DNA of 64,000 nucleotides from Sorangium cellulosum (GCF_002950945.1 NZ_CP012673.1:2046001-2110000), one strand, 5' to 3'. Positions 8,701 through 19,513 are shown, numbered from the stretch's first letter. Notes: generated by a model not told the origin, from the sequence alone. A program made the numbers and translations.

Positions 8701-10206
8701 GAAGCCCGCGAGCACGACGGCGCTCGGCCGCACCTGGAAGGTGCCCTGCACCCGCGCCTCCCGGACGCCCATCATGCGGGCGCGGGCGGGGTCGTCGGTC
8801 GGGCGATCGAAGATCTCGAAGCCGCGGGTGTGGATCGTGACCGGGCCCTCGAGGGCGAGCGGGGAGAGGGTGCCGCCGAAGCGGTCGAACCGGCCCTCGC
8901 GCAGCGTCCACGCGACGTGCGCGCGGGGGTGCACGCCGAGGTCGCGGAGCAGGCCGGGCAGCTCGACGCCGAGCACGTCGATCGGCCCCGCCTGGAGCGG
9001 CAGGCCCTTCTCGAACGGCTTGAGCTCGGCCGAGGAGATCTTCAGCTTGCCGTCGGCCCAGGCGACGTCGGCGTTGGCGAGGCGCACGGCGTCGGGGGTC
9101 GTCGAGATCTCCCCCGAGAGCCGCGTCACGAAGACCCTGCCGTCGATGCCGGGCTGATCGATCACGAGGGTGCCCTGGGCGCGGGGGAGCGCGAGGCCGA
9201 GCGGCGCGGACGCCGCGTCGTAGTCGGCCTCGACGTCGAGCGAGACGGCGCCGGACGCGGGCGGCAGGTCGACGAAGCGGTGCACGATCGGGACGGGGAG
9301 GCGCGCCCGCACGCGGCCGCTGAGCCGGTGGGGCATGCCGCCGAGGCCGACGGCGTTGAGGGCGCCGAGCTCGAGCTCGACGCGGCGCCAGTCGCCCTCG
9401 GGGAGCGCGCAGGGCGCGGCGGTGCCGGGATCCGGGTCGAAGTCGGCGGCGCCCTCGAGGATGAGGCGGCGGACGAGCGCGCGGTCGGGCTCGAGGCGGA
9501 CGCGGGTGTCGAAGCGGCAGACGACGTCCTCGTCGACGCTGTCCTCCTCGCCCGCGCGGCCGGGCACGGGGTGGGTGTGGACGACCGAGATGAAGCCGGA
9601 GCGCATCGCGATCTCGAACGCGTCGGACGGCTCGGCGGAGACGTCGACGTCGACCTCGCGGGCCTCGACGCGGAGGTTGTCGATCGTGAGGTCGAGCCGC
9701 GCGTCGGTGATGGCGATCGAGGAGAGCGGCGCGCGGTCGAGGGCGGGTTTGTCGCTGCTGCTCTTCTCGGTGGTGGGGAGCTTGAGGTTCCGGAGCTCCC
9801 CGTCCTTGACCACGGCGCGGACGCGGGGGCCGATGATCTCGACGTCGCCGGCGTCGATGTGCCCCGCGAGCAGCGAGAACAGGCGCGGGCGGATCGCGAC
9901 GCGCTCGAGCTCGAGGAACGGCGCGCCGCCGTCCGAGGAGTCGACGACGAGGCGGTTCAGGCCGACCATGAGCGGCCAGGCCTGGACGCGCACCTCGTAG
10001 CGCGCGGTGATGCCGAGCTCGCGCTCCAGCAAGGCGGCCGTCTCGCGCGCGGCCCAGTCCCGCACCAGCGCGGTGCGCACGAGGAGGCCGACCGCGAGCG
10101 GGATCGCCCCGATCACGGCGAACACGAGGCAGAGCGTGCGCACGAAGGCGCGCCCCCAGTCCCTGCGGGCGCTCGGCGGAGCTCCTTTTCTCCTCGTGCC
10201 GGGCAT
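5725..10206 (-). CDS. TamB-like translocation/assembly module protein
   Basis: This 1493-aa protein has one N-terminal membrane anchor (about residues 22-45, with hydrophobic core LVFAVIGAIPLAVGLLV). A very long beta-repeat body follows, of the AsmA/TamB taco type, and a conserved C-terminal DUF490 region of about 350 residues that includes ALSSLTGADKAVKTI and VTVGKRITDAVRANVTTGLS. It ends in LRWRLEFE, typical of TamB. Length compares with 1259 aa in E. coli. TamB spans the periplasm and works with the Omp85 partner, here at 1135-4611, in outer-membrane protein assembly or phospholipid transport. The start at 10206 is the only ATG that keeps the basic residues before the anchor. The gene begins 34 bases after the stop of the lipoprotein gene at 10241, so co-transcription is likely. 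Confidence 0.88.
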   Translation of the reverse strand: MPGTRRKGAPPSARRDWGRAFVRTLCLVFAVIGAIPLAVGLLVRTALVRDWAARETAALLERELGITARYEVRVQAWPLMVGLNRLVVDSSDGGAPFLELERVAIRPRLFSLLAGHIDAGDVEIIGPRVRAVVKDGELRNLKLPTTEKSSSDKPALDRAPLSSIAITDARLDLTIDNLRVEAREVDVDVSAEPSDAFEIAMRSGFISVVHTHPVPGRAGEEDSVDEDVVCRFDTRVRLEPDRALVRRLILEGAADFDPDPGTAAPCALPEGDWRRVELELGALNAVGLGGMPHRLSGRVRARLPVPIVHRFVDLPPASGAVSLDVEADYDAASAPLGLALPRAQGTLVIDQPGIDGRVFVTRLSGEISTTPDAVRLANADVAWADGKLKISSAELKPFEKGLPLQAGPIDVLGVELPGLLRDLGVHPRAHVAWTLREGRFDRFGGTLSPLALEGPVTIHTRGFEIFDRPTDDPARARMMGVREARVQGTFQVRPSAVVLAGFSVDTPSSHLSTTVSLGFNDQLGVDVAPGSRVDLAEISPLTTLELAGVATLKASMRGSYAHPKLTGEVGIEKFVFAGFPVGDLEPSAVAFEPLALTLENGRVRHGASRVRLPALKVDFDPSNSLARGDLDTSKGIVVDASVDTREAPHVALRDLLEVLRLDKDPRFADYKAVASGTARVHFAVGGPEDRCGGGYLAVRAGMRLSGVELLEERFDEGEVDVELIWDDQAAGADGMRLDVRSASLRKGTGSALATLSVQHGGVLKGSVIASGIPLRRIDALGPAASLLDDGAVSVVANLGGTVSRLAGIADVHVSRVRIHHASLPPSRVELAIVPSDRPPRVLGRTTCGNPIGAPFDLAEHERDLPDGYFVTNGSLFGGQVALEGLRVTKQRRKIADGKVRLDALDLGTLANLIPGVAFAAAPPKGTLTASLDVERLPVSDPRQAAVTLAIGKLELERQGQRVSLQRPTGPIRLAGNTLSVPELHLEARTAAGLSADFFASGEVRKVLTAPDLDVAIRVDETELSKLSADIPQIRHADGKVRAQVQVNGPLTALRYAGSAEIKQGELDVAGLPFSLDDIDVDIAIGGDQVRAQASARVGSGTVKVQGNLPVRGLSLGTATATITANNIKLPVAEGVNITANANLQATFRPGVGDDDAGEQNLPSVEGKVTLTSFSYTRPIFMSVDLGDLTGRQRTTVETYDPAAEVVRFNVTVVSPNPLRFSNDLADMRLEIPTSGITLSGTNQRFGARGMLRLLPDSKLRLRSTEFDVREGFVRFDDPFRIAPKVDVHAETEYRRTTSISSAQDASSGADAAAASVSATASAAAAAAGGQWRIKLHAQGDADNLRLNLTSDPPLSQEDIVLLLTLGVTRAELNQGVMSSLGETMGLEALSSLTGADKAVKTIVPIIDEFRFGTGYSSKNGAPEPTVTVGKRITDAVRANVTTGLSQGGQVRAGVEVKLSDRMSVQGSYDNANDAASSPLGNVGADLRWRLEFE

Positions 10207-10240
10207 CGGGGCGAAGCTTAGCTGAAGCGCGGACGCGCGC

Positions 10241-11320
10241 TTACGTGGGAGGGGTAATCCTGTACACGGAAAAAACAGGGGCGTGATCGCTGGCGTCGTC
10301 GATCTGCGGCCCGTGTGGAATCTGGACCGAGCCCGGGTCGAGCATGCCGCGGAGCAGGGGGTTCACCATCTGGTGATCGATGAGCTCCAGCTGTCCGCGG
10401 AAGTCGTACGTCCACCGATCCGCGGGCGGGACGGCGGCGGCGACGTCCTCGAAGGTGGCCTGGCCGGCACCGGCGACGGCCTGGAAGGGGGGCGAGCCGG
10501 GGAGATCGTTGAAGTCGCCGAGGACGGTGATCGCGGCGGTCGGGTGCTCGGCGGCGAGCGCGTCGGCGATGGCCCGGGTGCGCTGCGCCTCGGCGAGGCG
10601 CCGGTCGGGATCGTCGGGGGACGCCTTCGCCTTGTAGTGCACGCCGAGGAGGATGACCTTGCGGCCGCCGCGGGTGAGGTGGAGCTCGAGGCAGTCGCGG
10701 GTGAACGTATAGACAGGCGTGTTCGTGCCGCGCAGGGGGAAACGGTCGTCCCGGTGCGAGACGATCCTGTCGAAGGGGATCTTCGAGAGCGCGCCGACGT
10801 CGATGCCGCGCGGGTCGTACGCCTCGACGAGCGCGGCGTGCGGGTAGGCGCCGCCGAGCTCGATGCGGTTCAGGTCCTCGAGCACGCCGAGGTGCTCGAC
10901 CTCCTGGAGCACGGCGATGTCGGGGTCGAGCTGGGCGAGCACCGCCGCGACGGCCTCGCGTTTGTCGCGGTAACGCGAGGGGCTGAGCACCGTCTCGTCG
11001 TCGCCGGCGGTGTCGTCCTGGTCGTTGAAGAAGTCCTTGGTGTTCCAGTTGAGCACCGCGAGCGGCTCGGCCGCCGGCGGGGGCGGCGGGGGCAACTCGC
11101 CGCCGCCGGATCCGGCCGCGCCCTGGCCGTGGCCGGCCAAGCCGCCCGCGCCTGCGTCGGTGGTGCCGCTGGTGCCGCTGGTGCCGCCGGCGCCGCCGGT
11201 GCCGTCCGCCGAGGCGACCGGCGCGGGCCAGCCGGTCTGCTCGGCGGGCCGGCAGCCGGCGAGGGACGTGGCGAGCGCGACCGCCGTCGCGAGCAGCGCG
11301 CCATGGGAGCTCCGGAGCAT
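10241..11320 (-). CDS. Endonuclease/exonuclease/phosphatase-fold lipoprotein
   Basis: This is a 359-aa lipoprotein. The signal peptide ends in the lipobox LAGC, followed by a Gly/Thr/Ala-rich linker (about residues 40-80) encoded by imperfect GGTGCCGCT-type repeats. It continues into an EEP domain with NWNTKDFFND, the metal-binding Glu in LQEVEHLG, the HYKAK segment, LGDFND, DHQMV and the C-terminal SDHAPVFS catalytic Asp-His motif. All catalytic motifs of the DNase I/sphingomyelinase-like fold are present, so it should be an active metal-dependent phosphodiesterase at the cell envelope or surface; the substrate is unknown. It sits upstream of the TamB-like gene on the same strand. Confidence 0.87.
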   Translation of the reverse strand: MLRSSHGALLATAVALATSLAGCRPAEQTGWPAPVASADGTGGAGGTSGTSGTTDAGAGGLAGHGQGAAGSGGGELPPPPPPAAEPLAVLNWNTKDFFNDQDDTAGDDETVLSPSRYRDKREAVAAVLAQLDPDIAVLQEVEHLGVLEDLNRIELGGAYPHAALVEAYDPRGIDVGALSKIPFDRIVSHRDDRFPLRGTNTPVYTFTRDCLELHLTRGGRKVILLGVHYKAKASPDDPDRRLAEAQRTRAIADALAAEHPTAAITVLGDFNDLPGSPPFQAVAGAGQATFEDVAAAVPPADRWTYDFRGQLELIDHQMVNPLLRGMLDPGSVQIPHGPQIDDASDHAPVFSVYRITPPT

Positions 11321-11438
11321 GAGAAGAGAAGAGCTACTGCGCGGATCCGCGTCGCACCAGACCGGAAACGTGCTCCGTGACGGTACGGCGCAGCACTAAA
11401 GTGTGAGGTGAATTACTGAAATGGCGGTGAGCAGGTGC

Positions 11439-11495
11439 GGTTCGATCGACCGTGGTTGGGTCCGAGCGAGCGGTCCGATCGAACCGGGGTTGGGT
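11439..11495. repeat. 10-bp inverted repeat with nested direct repeats, possible terminator
   Basis: Arms GGTTCGATCG (11439-11448) and CGATCGAACC (11476-11485) are perfectly complementary. The motif GGTTGGGTC occurs twice (11454-11462 and 11487-11495). The structure lies just beyond the ettA stop codon, so it may act as its transcription terminator, but the loop is long and there is no T-run. Confidence 0.4.
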
Positions 11496-11499
11496 CGGG

Positions 11500-13173
<1,674 letters not shown>

Positions 13174-13417
13174 GTCTTCGCCTGCCTGTGCGTGCCGGCG
13201 CGCCGCGGGGCGCCGCTCGGCCTTCGAGCGGGCGCGGCGCTGGCCGGGCTGGAGGAGAGGCCGTATGCGAGATCGCCGGCTGACGGTCAAGAGGGCGTCG
13301 AGGCGGCGGCAGGCGGGCGCGGCGGTGGGCGCGCCGGGACGGACGCGCGGTGGGCGGTGGCTGTGAGAGGTGAGAGGGTTTGTGATGCGGCGAGGTGCGG
13401 ATGAGGCCGCGTGGTGC

Positions 13418-15184
13418 CTAGGCCCGCCGCGCGCCGCGCCCGAACGCCTGCTTGAGCGAGGCGAGGTCGTCGCGGCCGACCTCGCGCGTGACGACGAGCA
13501 GGGCGAGGTACACGAGGGCGACGAGGAGCGCCTCGCCGAGCACGGCGATCTTGCCGAGCCACGGCAGCTGTGTGCCGAGGGCCATCGCGGCGAGCAGCGC
13601 GGCGCCGACGCGGAGCGCCGTGAGGGCGGGGACGAAGCCGCCGGCGGCGCGGTGGAGCAGGGCGCCGCCGACGACCGCGGCCGTGGCGAGCGCGAGCGAG
13701 GTGGCCACGGCGGAGCTCACCAGCATGTCGGGGCCGAAGGGGGCGCGCGGGACGGCGACGGAGCAGCCGATCGCGACGAGGAGGACGGTGGCGGCGGTGA
13801 GGGCGGCCGCGACGCGCTCCCGGTGCAGGCTGGTGAGCGCGGCCGAGGCGACGCCGAGCACGGCGAACGCGCCCATGCCGAGGGAGAGGATGCGGAGCGC
13901 GCCGCCGCCGCGGCTCCAGATCTCGAAGGGGAAGGCGAAGCGGAGGACGTGCGGGGCGAGGCCGGAGATGGGGGCGCAGAGCAGGCCGGTGAGCAGGAAC
14001 GAGAGGCGGACGCCGGTCATGGTGTAGCGGCGGACCGCGGCGCGATCGCCCTCGGCGTGGGCCCGGGCGAGCATGGGGAAGAGGATGAAGGTGACCGAGA
14101 GGAGCAGCTGGTAGGGGAGGAAGGCGAAGAGCTGCGCGCCGCGGTAGACGCCGATGAGGTCGTCGGCGGCCCTGGCGCCGAGCGCGAGGCCGCTCGTGGC
14201 CTGGCCGAGGAAGCGGCGCAGGAGGAAGAAGTCGGTCTGGAGCAGGAGGTTCAGGAAGGTCTGCGAGACGGCGAGCGGCAGGAGGAAGGCGACGTGGGCG
14301 CGGATCGAGGGGCCGGCGCTGCCGGGGCGGCCGAGGCCGGTCTTGAAGGCCGCGAGGGGGAGGATGATGGCGGCCGCGGCGACGAAGCCGGCGATCGCGC
14401 CGAGGACGCCGCTCTGGCCGGCGCGGAGGAAGAGGATGGCGCCGGCGGCGATGCTCGCGGTGCGGAGCGCGCCGTAGGTGATGTCGAAGCCGGCCTGGGC
14501 GAGGAAACGCCGCTGGCCGTTGAGGGCGCCGACGAGCGGGGCGTAGAGGCCGTAGAGCAGGACGACCGCGGCGACGAGCCGCAGCGGGCCGGTGACGTGC
14601 GGGGCCTCGGAGAAGTCGGCGATGGCGCCGGCGAGGAGGGCGAAGCCGGCGGAGACGAGGATGGCGAGGAGGGCGTGCAGGGCGAGCGTGCGGCGGAAGG
14701 CGGCGGCGACGTCGGCCTCGGCGACGCTGGAGACGGCGCGGGAGACGCCCTGGATGCCCGTCGCGACGATGACGTTGTTGACGACGCTGACGCCGGCGAG
14801 GACGACGGAGACGGCGCCGTAGCCGTCGGTGCCGAGCAGGCGGGGGAGGAGGAGCTGCTGGACGAAGCCGAAGACGATGAAGGAGACCTTCGCGCCGGCG
14901 ATGGCCAGGCCGCCGCGGCCGGCGGAGCGGGCGGCGGAGGGGGAGGCCGGAGAGGGAGAGGGGGCGGCGGCCGGGGCCGGGGAGGGGGCGGCGGGGGCCG
15001 GGGGGGCCTGCGACGGGTCGGGGGCTCCGGGCGGCGGCGGGAGGGGCTCGGCGTCGCGCTGCACGGCGGGGGTTGTCGCAGAAGCACGCCGGGCGGGCAA
15101 TCTCGCGGGAACGGGCGAGGGGACGAGGGGAAGCGCGCGTAGGGGAGGGGAACGCGGGAAGGCGGAGGGAGCGGGCGAGCCCAC
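13418..15184 (-). CDS. Oligosaccharide/polysaccharide flippase (MOP superfamily, Wzx/MurJ-like)
   Basis: The open frame is 588 aa with about twelve to fourteen hydrophobic helices from roughly residue 90 to the end. The first ninety residues are Pro/Ala-rich and disordered, and the true start may be internal. Helix 1 ([33 protein letters not shown]) has the shape of the polysaccharide-synthesis (Wzx) family. The protein would flip lipid-linked glycans across the inner membrane. No glycosyltransferase genes adjoin it, so the glycan is unknown. The first base lies 85 bases from tRNA-Asn, which is transcribed in the opposite direction. Confidence 0.8.
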   Translation of the reverse strand: MGSPAPSAFPRSPPLRALPLVPSPVPARLPARRASATTPAVQRDAEPLPPPPGAPDPSQAPPAPAAPSPAPAAAPSPSPASPSAARSAGRGGLAIAGAKVSFIVFGFVQQLLLPRLLGTDGYGAVSVVLAGVSVVNNVIVATGIQGVSRAVSSVAEADVAAAFRRTLALHALLAILVSAGFALLAGAIADFSEAPHVTGPLRLVAAVVLLYGLYAPLVGALNGQRRFLAQAGFDITYGALRTASIAAGAILFLRAGQSGVLGAIAGFVAAAAIILPLAAFKTGLGRPGSAGPSIRAHVAFLLPLAVSQTFLNLLLQTDFFLLRRFLGQATSGLALGARAADDLIGVYRGAQLFAFLPYQLLLSVTFILFPMLARAHAEGDRAAVRRYTMTGVRLSFLLTGLLCAPISGLAPHVLRFAFPFEIWSRGGGALRILSLGMGAFAVLGVASAALTSLHRERVAAALTAATVLLVAIGCSVAVPRAPFGPDMLVSSAVATSLALATAAVVGGALLHRAAGGFVPALTALRVGAALLAAMALGTQLPWLGKIAVLGEALLVALVYLALLVVTREVGRDDLASLKQAFGRGARRA

Positions 15185-15269
15185 GCACGTGTCACCAAAG
15201 TGAAGCGGCGTGCGGATTCGCTTGACGGGAAGAGCCGGCGGACTATTCTCGCGCCCGTCTCCGACGCAT

Positions 15270-15345
15270 TCCAGCTTAGCTCAGTTGGTAGAGCAGGCGG
15301 CTGTTAACCGCCGGGTCGCTGGTTCGAGTCCAGCAGCTGGAGCCA
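15270..15345 (+). tRNA. tRNA-Asn (GTT)
   Basis: This is a 76-base cloverleaf with CCA encoded. The acceptor arms TCCAGCT and AGCTGGA pair perfectly and the D-loop carries AGTTGGTAGAGC. The anticodon loop CTGTTAA gives anticodon GTT on a GGCGG/CCGCC stem, and the T-arm has GGTTCGAGTCC. The gene marks the left edge of the accessory region. Confidence 0.97.
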
Positions 15346-15387
15346 TTCATGCGGGGTCGCGAGAGCGCGGCCCAGACCTTATAACAG

Positions 15388-15426
15388 CGGCCTCGGAGAG
15401 TGATCTCCGGGGCCGTTGCCTTTTCT
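15388..15426 (+). terminator. Rho-independent terminator after tRNA-Asn
   Basis: An 11-bp stem CGGCCTCGGAG / CTCCGGGGCCG (one T-G pair) with a six-base loop is followed by TTGCCTTTTCT, a T-rich run. It lies 43 bases after the tRNA in the right orientation. Confidence 0.8.
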
Positions 15427-15713
15427 CCCCTACGTTTCCGCGACCTTCGGTGTTCGGCGAGCACGATGCGCGCGTGGACAACGCTCGCGCAGAGAGCGCG
15501 GCGGGTGTGAAGGAGCATGCCACGAGGGCGTTCGCGCTCTCTGTTCTGTCCTCCGGGGAGAGAGAAGCCGAGAGCGGTAACAGCGGAGGGGTCTTCGGGC
15601 GGGACGGAGCCGCTCACGTTGAACTGGCAAGCGCCCGAACGAGGCGAAGCGCGGGCCCGCGGCGGCGTGCCTGCTGCATGGCGCTGGATCAGGGAGGAGG
15701 ACGGCTGCGTCAC
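15427..15713. other. Gap between tRNA terminator and ABC-3C operon
   Basis: I see no supported gene here; short open frames lack start signals. A 17-base string starting GTCTTCGGGCGGG at 15591-15607 recurs exactly at 18171-18187, inside the 3' end of the ABC-3C effector gene. This could be the trace of an earlier insertion or deletion event beside the tRNA. Confidence 0.4.
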
Positions 15714-17656
15714 TCACTCGTCTGCGCGCTTCCAGTCCTCGGGCACGAGCTTCTTGCCCCCACGCCACCGCTCCACGATGGCATCGCGATACCATTCCTC
15801 GTTCAGATCGGCATGCTCGATCAGGATCACCTGAAGGCCCGGCGCTACCGCCTCGACCGCGTCGAAGATGAGTCGGAACATCTGCAGCACGCGGTGCCGG
15901 TCATCATCGGGCACGAGGCCCATCGAGCCGTCGACGTCCTTGTCGGCCGGGAAGTAAACCTGCGACGGCTGGTCGAAGAAGATGAAGTGCGGGACCGGTC
16001 GCGACCGCTGCACGAACCATTGATGAAGGGCCAGGTGCGCAATGAGGTGAAATCCGACTCCGTTCTCGCCGCTCCCGATGCGGCTCATCGGCACCGCGCC
16101 GTCGAGCGTGTCCGCCACCAGCGTCAGCTTCTTGAGGTCGAGCCGCATCGGCGACGCCGAGTGCTCCAGCCCCAACGCCCTGGCCCACTTGGTCAGCTTC
16201 TCCGAGAGCCGCGATTCGATCGACGCGAGCTGCTCCTGGACGCGTTCGTCGCTCAGCTCCTCCTCCAGCCGCTTGCACTGGGCGCGGAGCGACTCGGCCT
16301 GGCTCTCGAGATCCTTCGTGTCGGGCACGTCGGGCATGCTTTCGAGGTACAGGCTGATCCGACCGAGGACGTGCGCCTTGCGTGCAGCATCTCCGTGCGC
16401 CTCGGACAGCGCAGCGTTGGCCGTGCGCACCGCTTCCATCTGTGCGCGGTTCCGCGTGAGCGACTGCTGCACTTGCTGAAGGCGACCTTCAAGCTCGCTG
16501 ATGGCGTTCTCGATGTGAGGCTCGACGCGTGCGACCGACTCCATGCGGCTCGCCACATCTGTCAGCGCCGCCTGCAGCGCTGCGACCTCCGGCGGTGCAT
16601 GTTCCTTCGGGAACTCCTGCGCGCAGAGTGGGCAGGCCTGTCCCGGCGCGGTCCCCTCGAAGATGCCGATCGTCGTCAGCCGCGCCTTCTGCTCCTTCGC
16701 TTCGCGGGAGAAGCCCTTCTCGTCTTTGGAGAAGGCGCGCGCCGCATCAATATCTGCACGGATGCTGCGCTGGGTCTGCAGCAACTCCGCGCGCTCCGTT
16801 GAGAGCCGAGAGAACTCCGACCCGTCGGGCAGTTTCACGTCGACGCTCGCGAGGGGCGTCTTGGTCACCTCTCGCAGCGCGGAGACCGCGTCCTCCCACG
16901 TCGAGGTCACCGCGCTCGAGAGGCCAGCGTCGCGGGCCTGCGCAAGTAGCGCATCTGCCTTGGTCGTGCCGTCGCCCCGCAGGGCGGCGATCTCCGCGAG
17001 CCGACGTTCGGCGGCACGGAGCTGCTCGCGGAGCCGCCGAAGCTCGCCCTGCTTCCGCACGTGGTCGTCATCGACCGCGCCGAGGAGGTACGGAAGCGTG
17101 TCCTTCAGTGCGAGAGCTGCCCAGTGGTCGTTCGTCCCGTGGAACAGATGCTTCTTGCTCGTGATCTCGTCCTGCTGCTGGAGGCACAGCGCCAACGCGT
17201 GACGAATGGTCGCGGAGAGCGCCGGCCGCTTCCGTCCTGCAGGCGGCTCGTGGAGGTTGTCGCGAATGCCAACCCACGACGTCAGCGTCGTTCGCGCGCC
17301 CTTCAGGTTGGTCGTCTGCCGCAGATCCTTTGCGTCGGGCAACTTCACGGTGCGTCCGGTCGCGATGAAGAAGTCCTCGTCGTCCGACTCTTCGGAGGCG
17401 GGCAACGCCGCGCGATGAAGGCCTGCCCCAATGCGAGCTGAAGTCGGAGCCCGTACCACGCCACGCAAAGGCGAAGCGGGCCGTGAGCGACGTGGCACTC
17501 ATCGCTGCCGAAGCAGTAGTCGATGATATCACTCAGCGCAGACTTCCCCGTCTGCGACGCGCCCGTGATGATGTTAACCTTGCCGGCCTTCAGCGGAAGC
17601 ACGCGCTTGCGACCGTCGTGGCTGTAGAGAACGATGTCGAGGATCTGCACGCTCAT
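15714..17656 (-). pseudogene. ABC-three-component system ATPase (DUF3732-type), frameshifted
   Basis: This is a Rad50/SMC-like ATPase of ABC-3C systems. The ATG at 17656 overlaps the preceding stop as ATGA. The N-terminal frame gives SVQILDIVLYSHDGRKR and the Walker A loop GASQTGKSA. Near 17402-17416 the frame breaks (about one base missing) and coding continues in another frame to 15714. That part holds a long coiled coil, a zinc-hook-like CPLC in QACPLCAQEFP, the ABC signature IGSGENGVGFH and the Walker B strand HFIFFDQPSQVYFP, where Gln replaces the usual catalytic Glu. A single base restored at the break would yield about 647 aa. It is either a pseudogene or a sequencing error in a GCG-rich string. 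Confidence 0.8.
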
Positions 17657-18150
17657 GGGCGCACTCCCAGCAGCGCCATCACGGTCTCGGTTCCGCCAGC
17701 CTTCTCGAACCATCTCCCAAGAAACTCGGCGCGCTTGGCGCATTCGCGTACTTCATCGCTGGTCGGCTTGAGCCCAGCGTTGACGCGCTTCTTCATGCTC
17801 GCATTCGCGCGAAGGCCGTCCTGCCCCAGCGAGAGCAGCCCGTGCGATCCCCCGAAGACCAGTGCCTCCCTCGTGAAGGACCGCAGCGTTGCCGCCCTCT
17901 CCCCCAGGCGCGTTCGCGCGATCGGGTGCTCGGCGAGCCAGATCGGAAGCGAGGTCGTAATGTTGCGAGGCAGGCTCTCCCTCGTCTCGCGGTGAAGCAC
18001 GAACGGCAGTACGATGAACGACAGCTCGATGGCCATCGGCGTGCTGCGTTCGGCGGCATACCCTTGCGCCGCGTGCCACAGCAGCGTCGCGCAGAACCCG
18101 GGGTTGAGCAGGTTCCGTTCTTCCAGAGAGCGGGCATGCCACGGAGTCAC
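17653..18150 (-). CDS. ABC-three-component system middle component
   Basis: This 165-aa protein starts with GTG at 18150, overlapping the upstream stop as GTGA. It has the family features of the small middle component (DUF6521-like): NLLNPGFCATLLWHAAQGY near the N terminus, a hydrophobic strand FIVLPFVLHRETRESLP, then TSLPIWLAEHP, ERAATLRSFTREALVFG and a short Gly-rich turn. In these systems it links the ABC ATPase to the effector; its biochemical role is not established. The stop overlaps the ATPase start by four bases, so all components are translationally coupled. Confidence 0.85.
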   Translation of the reverse strand: MTPWHARSLEERNLLNPGFCATLLWHAAQGYAAERSTPMAIELSFIVLPFVLHRETRESLPRNITTSLPIWLAEHPIARTRLGERAATLRSFTREALVFGGSHGLLSLGQDGLRANASMKKRVNAGLKPTSDEVRECAKRAEFLGRWFEKAGGTETVMALLGVRP

Positions 18151-19388
18151 TTCGCGTCACCTCCCCCAGCGTCTTCGGGCGGGACGGTGCCACTCGGGGT
18201 CAAGATCTCGGCGAGCCGATCATGGAAATCGGGATGCCAGCCGATGCGCGGAGGCTTTTCGTCCGCGAGCATGTGGAACGAGCCTCGGACGATGAATGGC
18301 TCCGTCACACCTGGACGGATGGCGAGCGTGGCCCTCTCTGCCCAGGCCAGCACCGATCTCGCGGCCTTCCGCTTGGCGACTTCGGCAGCGGTCGCTTCGA
18401 TCTCATCCTTGGCCGCTTCGAAGACCAGCTCCCACTCCTCCACGAGCTTGCCCTCGTAGCGGGACAGGTCGCCGACGAGCAGCAAGTCCTCGCGAAGCCA
18501 CCGGGAGCGCTGCTCATACGCTCGATAGAAGTCCCGGATGGCAGCGGCGACCCGCTTCCTGCCCGCGTCGATCAGCCTGAGTTGGTGGACGAAACGGTAG
18601 TCGTCGTGCGCCGCGTGCGTCGCGTCGTCGAGGGTGAACGCGAGGAGATCGTCGTCGATCGGCAGGTTGTCCTGCTTGAACTGCTCGCGCAGCTCGGACA
18701 TCTCCGCTTCGAGCTCGGCGCTAAGGATTCCAGCGGACTGCCAGCCAGCGGCAAGCTGCTTGATGACGCGGCGAAGCCACCATCCTTCGAGGCGCTGCAA
18801 GAACGCATTGAGGTGCTTCGTCTCGGCGGACCAGTGGACCTCCGCCTTGAGGTCGTCGTCAATGGTGAGGACGCCGGGCGCCCGATCGAGCACAACGACG
18901 TTGTCGAGGATCGTCCTCCGCGCGGTGTTCGACGCTGCGAGGAACGCCTTGTAGGCGGGCGCGTTGGTCTCGCTCTCCGAGGTCTGGGTGACGGACTCGA
19001 GGAGCTGGAGCGCCTTCTCGACGTTGCGGCGCTCGCTGCGGAGCAACGAGGCTGCACTGTCCGGCGGCGCTGCTCCGGTCGTGAGCAGGTAGAGTGCAGT
19101 GCCAGTCGGGATCTGCTTGCTGGCGTGGCCCTCGAACCACACACGCAGCGACTTCCACAGATCGCCGCTCGCGTTCGACAGCGATGCCTCGCGGTTCCGA
19201 TGATGCTTCGCCTGCAGCAGCTCCTCGGGGGTCCCGCCTGTAGACTCGAACGTGACATCGTCGAGCGTCTCAAGCGAGACGACGAACTCGGTACCGGCCC
19301 TCGCGCGGCGAAGCGACCACAGGAGCCCAAGCCGAACTTGGTACAGGTACCCGAGCGCCGAGTCGGCTGCAGAGAACGGGGTACTCAT
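18147..19388 (-). CDS. ABC-three-component system effector with nuclease-like N terminus
   Basis: This is a 413-aa protein. The first hundred residues resemble the Cap4/DUF4297 restriction-endonuclease fold: GYLYQ (residues 13-17), Glu40 and Asp43-Asp44 in LETLDDV, and Gln59-Ala-Lys61-His in LLQAKHH, consistent with a PD-(D/E)xK-type centre. The C-terminal half carries the ABC-3C effector signature, IRDFYRAYEQRSRWLREDLLLVGDL and YEGKLVEEWE. By family precedent the nuclease is held inactive or licensed by the ATPase/middle-component pair and attacks invading DNA. The ATG at 19388 overlaps the HTH stop (ATGA). The effector itself is intact although its ATPase is broken. Confidence 0.83.
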   Translation of the reverse strand: MSTPFSAADSALGYLYQVRLGLLWSLRRARAGTEFVVSLETLDDVTFESTGGTPEELLQAKHHRNREASLSNASGDLWKSLRVWFEGHASKQIPTGTALYLLTTGAAPPDSAASLLRSERRNVEKALQLLESVTQTSESETNAPAYKAFLAASNTARRTILDNVVVLDRAPGVLTIDDDLKAEVHWSAETKHLNAFLQRLEGWWLRRVIKQLAAGWQSAGILSAELEAEMSELREQFKQDNLPIDDDLLAFTLDDATHAAHDDYRFVHQLRLIDAGRKRVAAAIRDFYRAYEQRSRWLREDLLLVGDLSRYEGKLVEEWELVFEAAKDEIEATAAEVAKRKAARSVLAWAERATLAIRPGVTEPFIVRGSFHMLADEKPPRIGWHPDFHDRLAEILTPSGTVPPEDAGGGDAK

Positions 19389-19513
19389 CCGTGGCCTCCC
19401 ACTGCCGCCTTTGTGGCGCCGCCGTGGCTTGTGAAGGATGACCTGGCTCGAGAGCTCGAGCTCACCCCGAGGTACGCCGCGATCTCCTCAACTGAGAGCC
19501 ACCTGTCGTCCAT
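19385..19513 (-). pseudogene. Truncated excisionase-like HTH leader of the ABC-3C operon
   Basis: This 42-aa frame begins MDDRWLSVEEIAAYLGVS, the first helices of a MerR/excisionase-type HTH, then jumps to SSSRARSSFTSHGGATKAAV. The intact counterpart at 27817-28026 continues after LGV with KDSVYRWIETR and the wing, and its C-terminal tail HDGAAKGG aligns with HGGATKAA here at protein and DNA level. About 27 internal residues, including the recognition helix and WKF wing, are therefore missing. The start at 19513 is an ATG and the stop overlaps the effector start. It is probably unable to bind DNA. Confidence 0.7.

Noticed and set aside
6199..10221. 1340-aa open frame opposite the TamB-like gene
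   Set aside because: Same reason: composition-driven, no start signal, and the minus strand carries clear TamB features.
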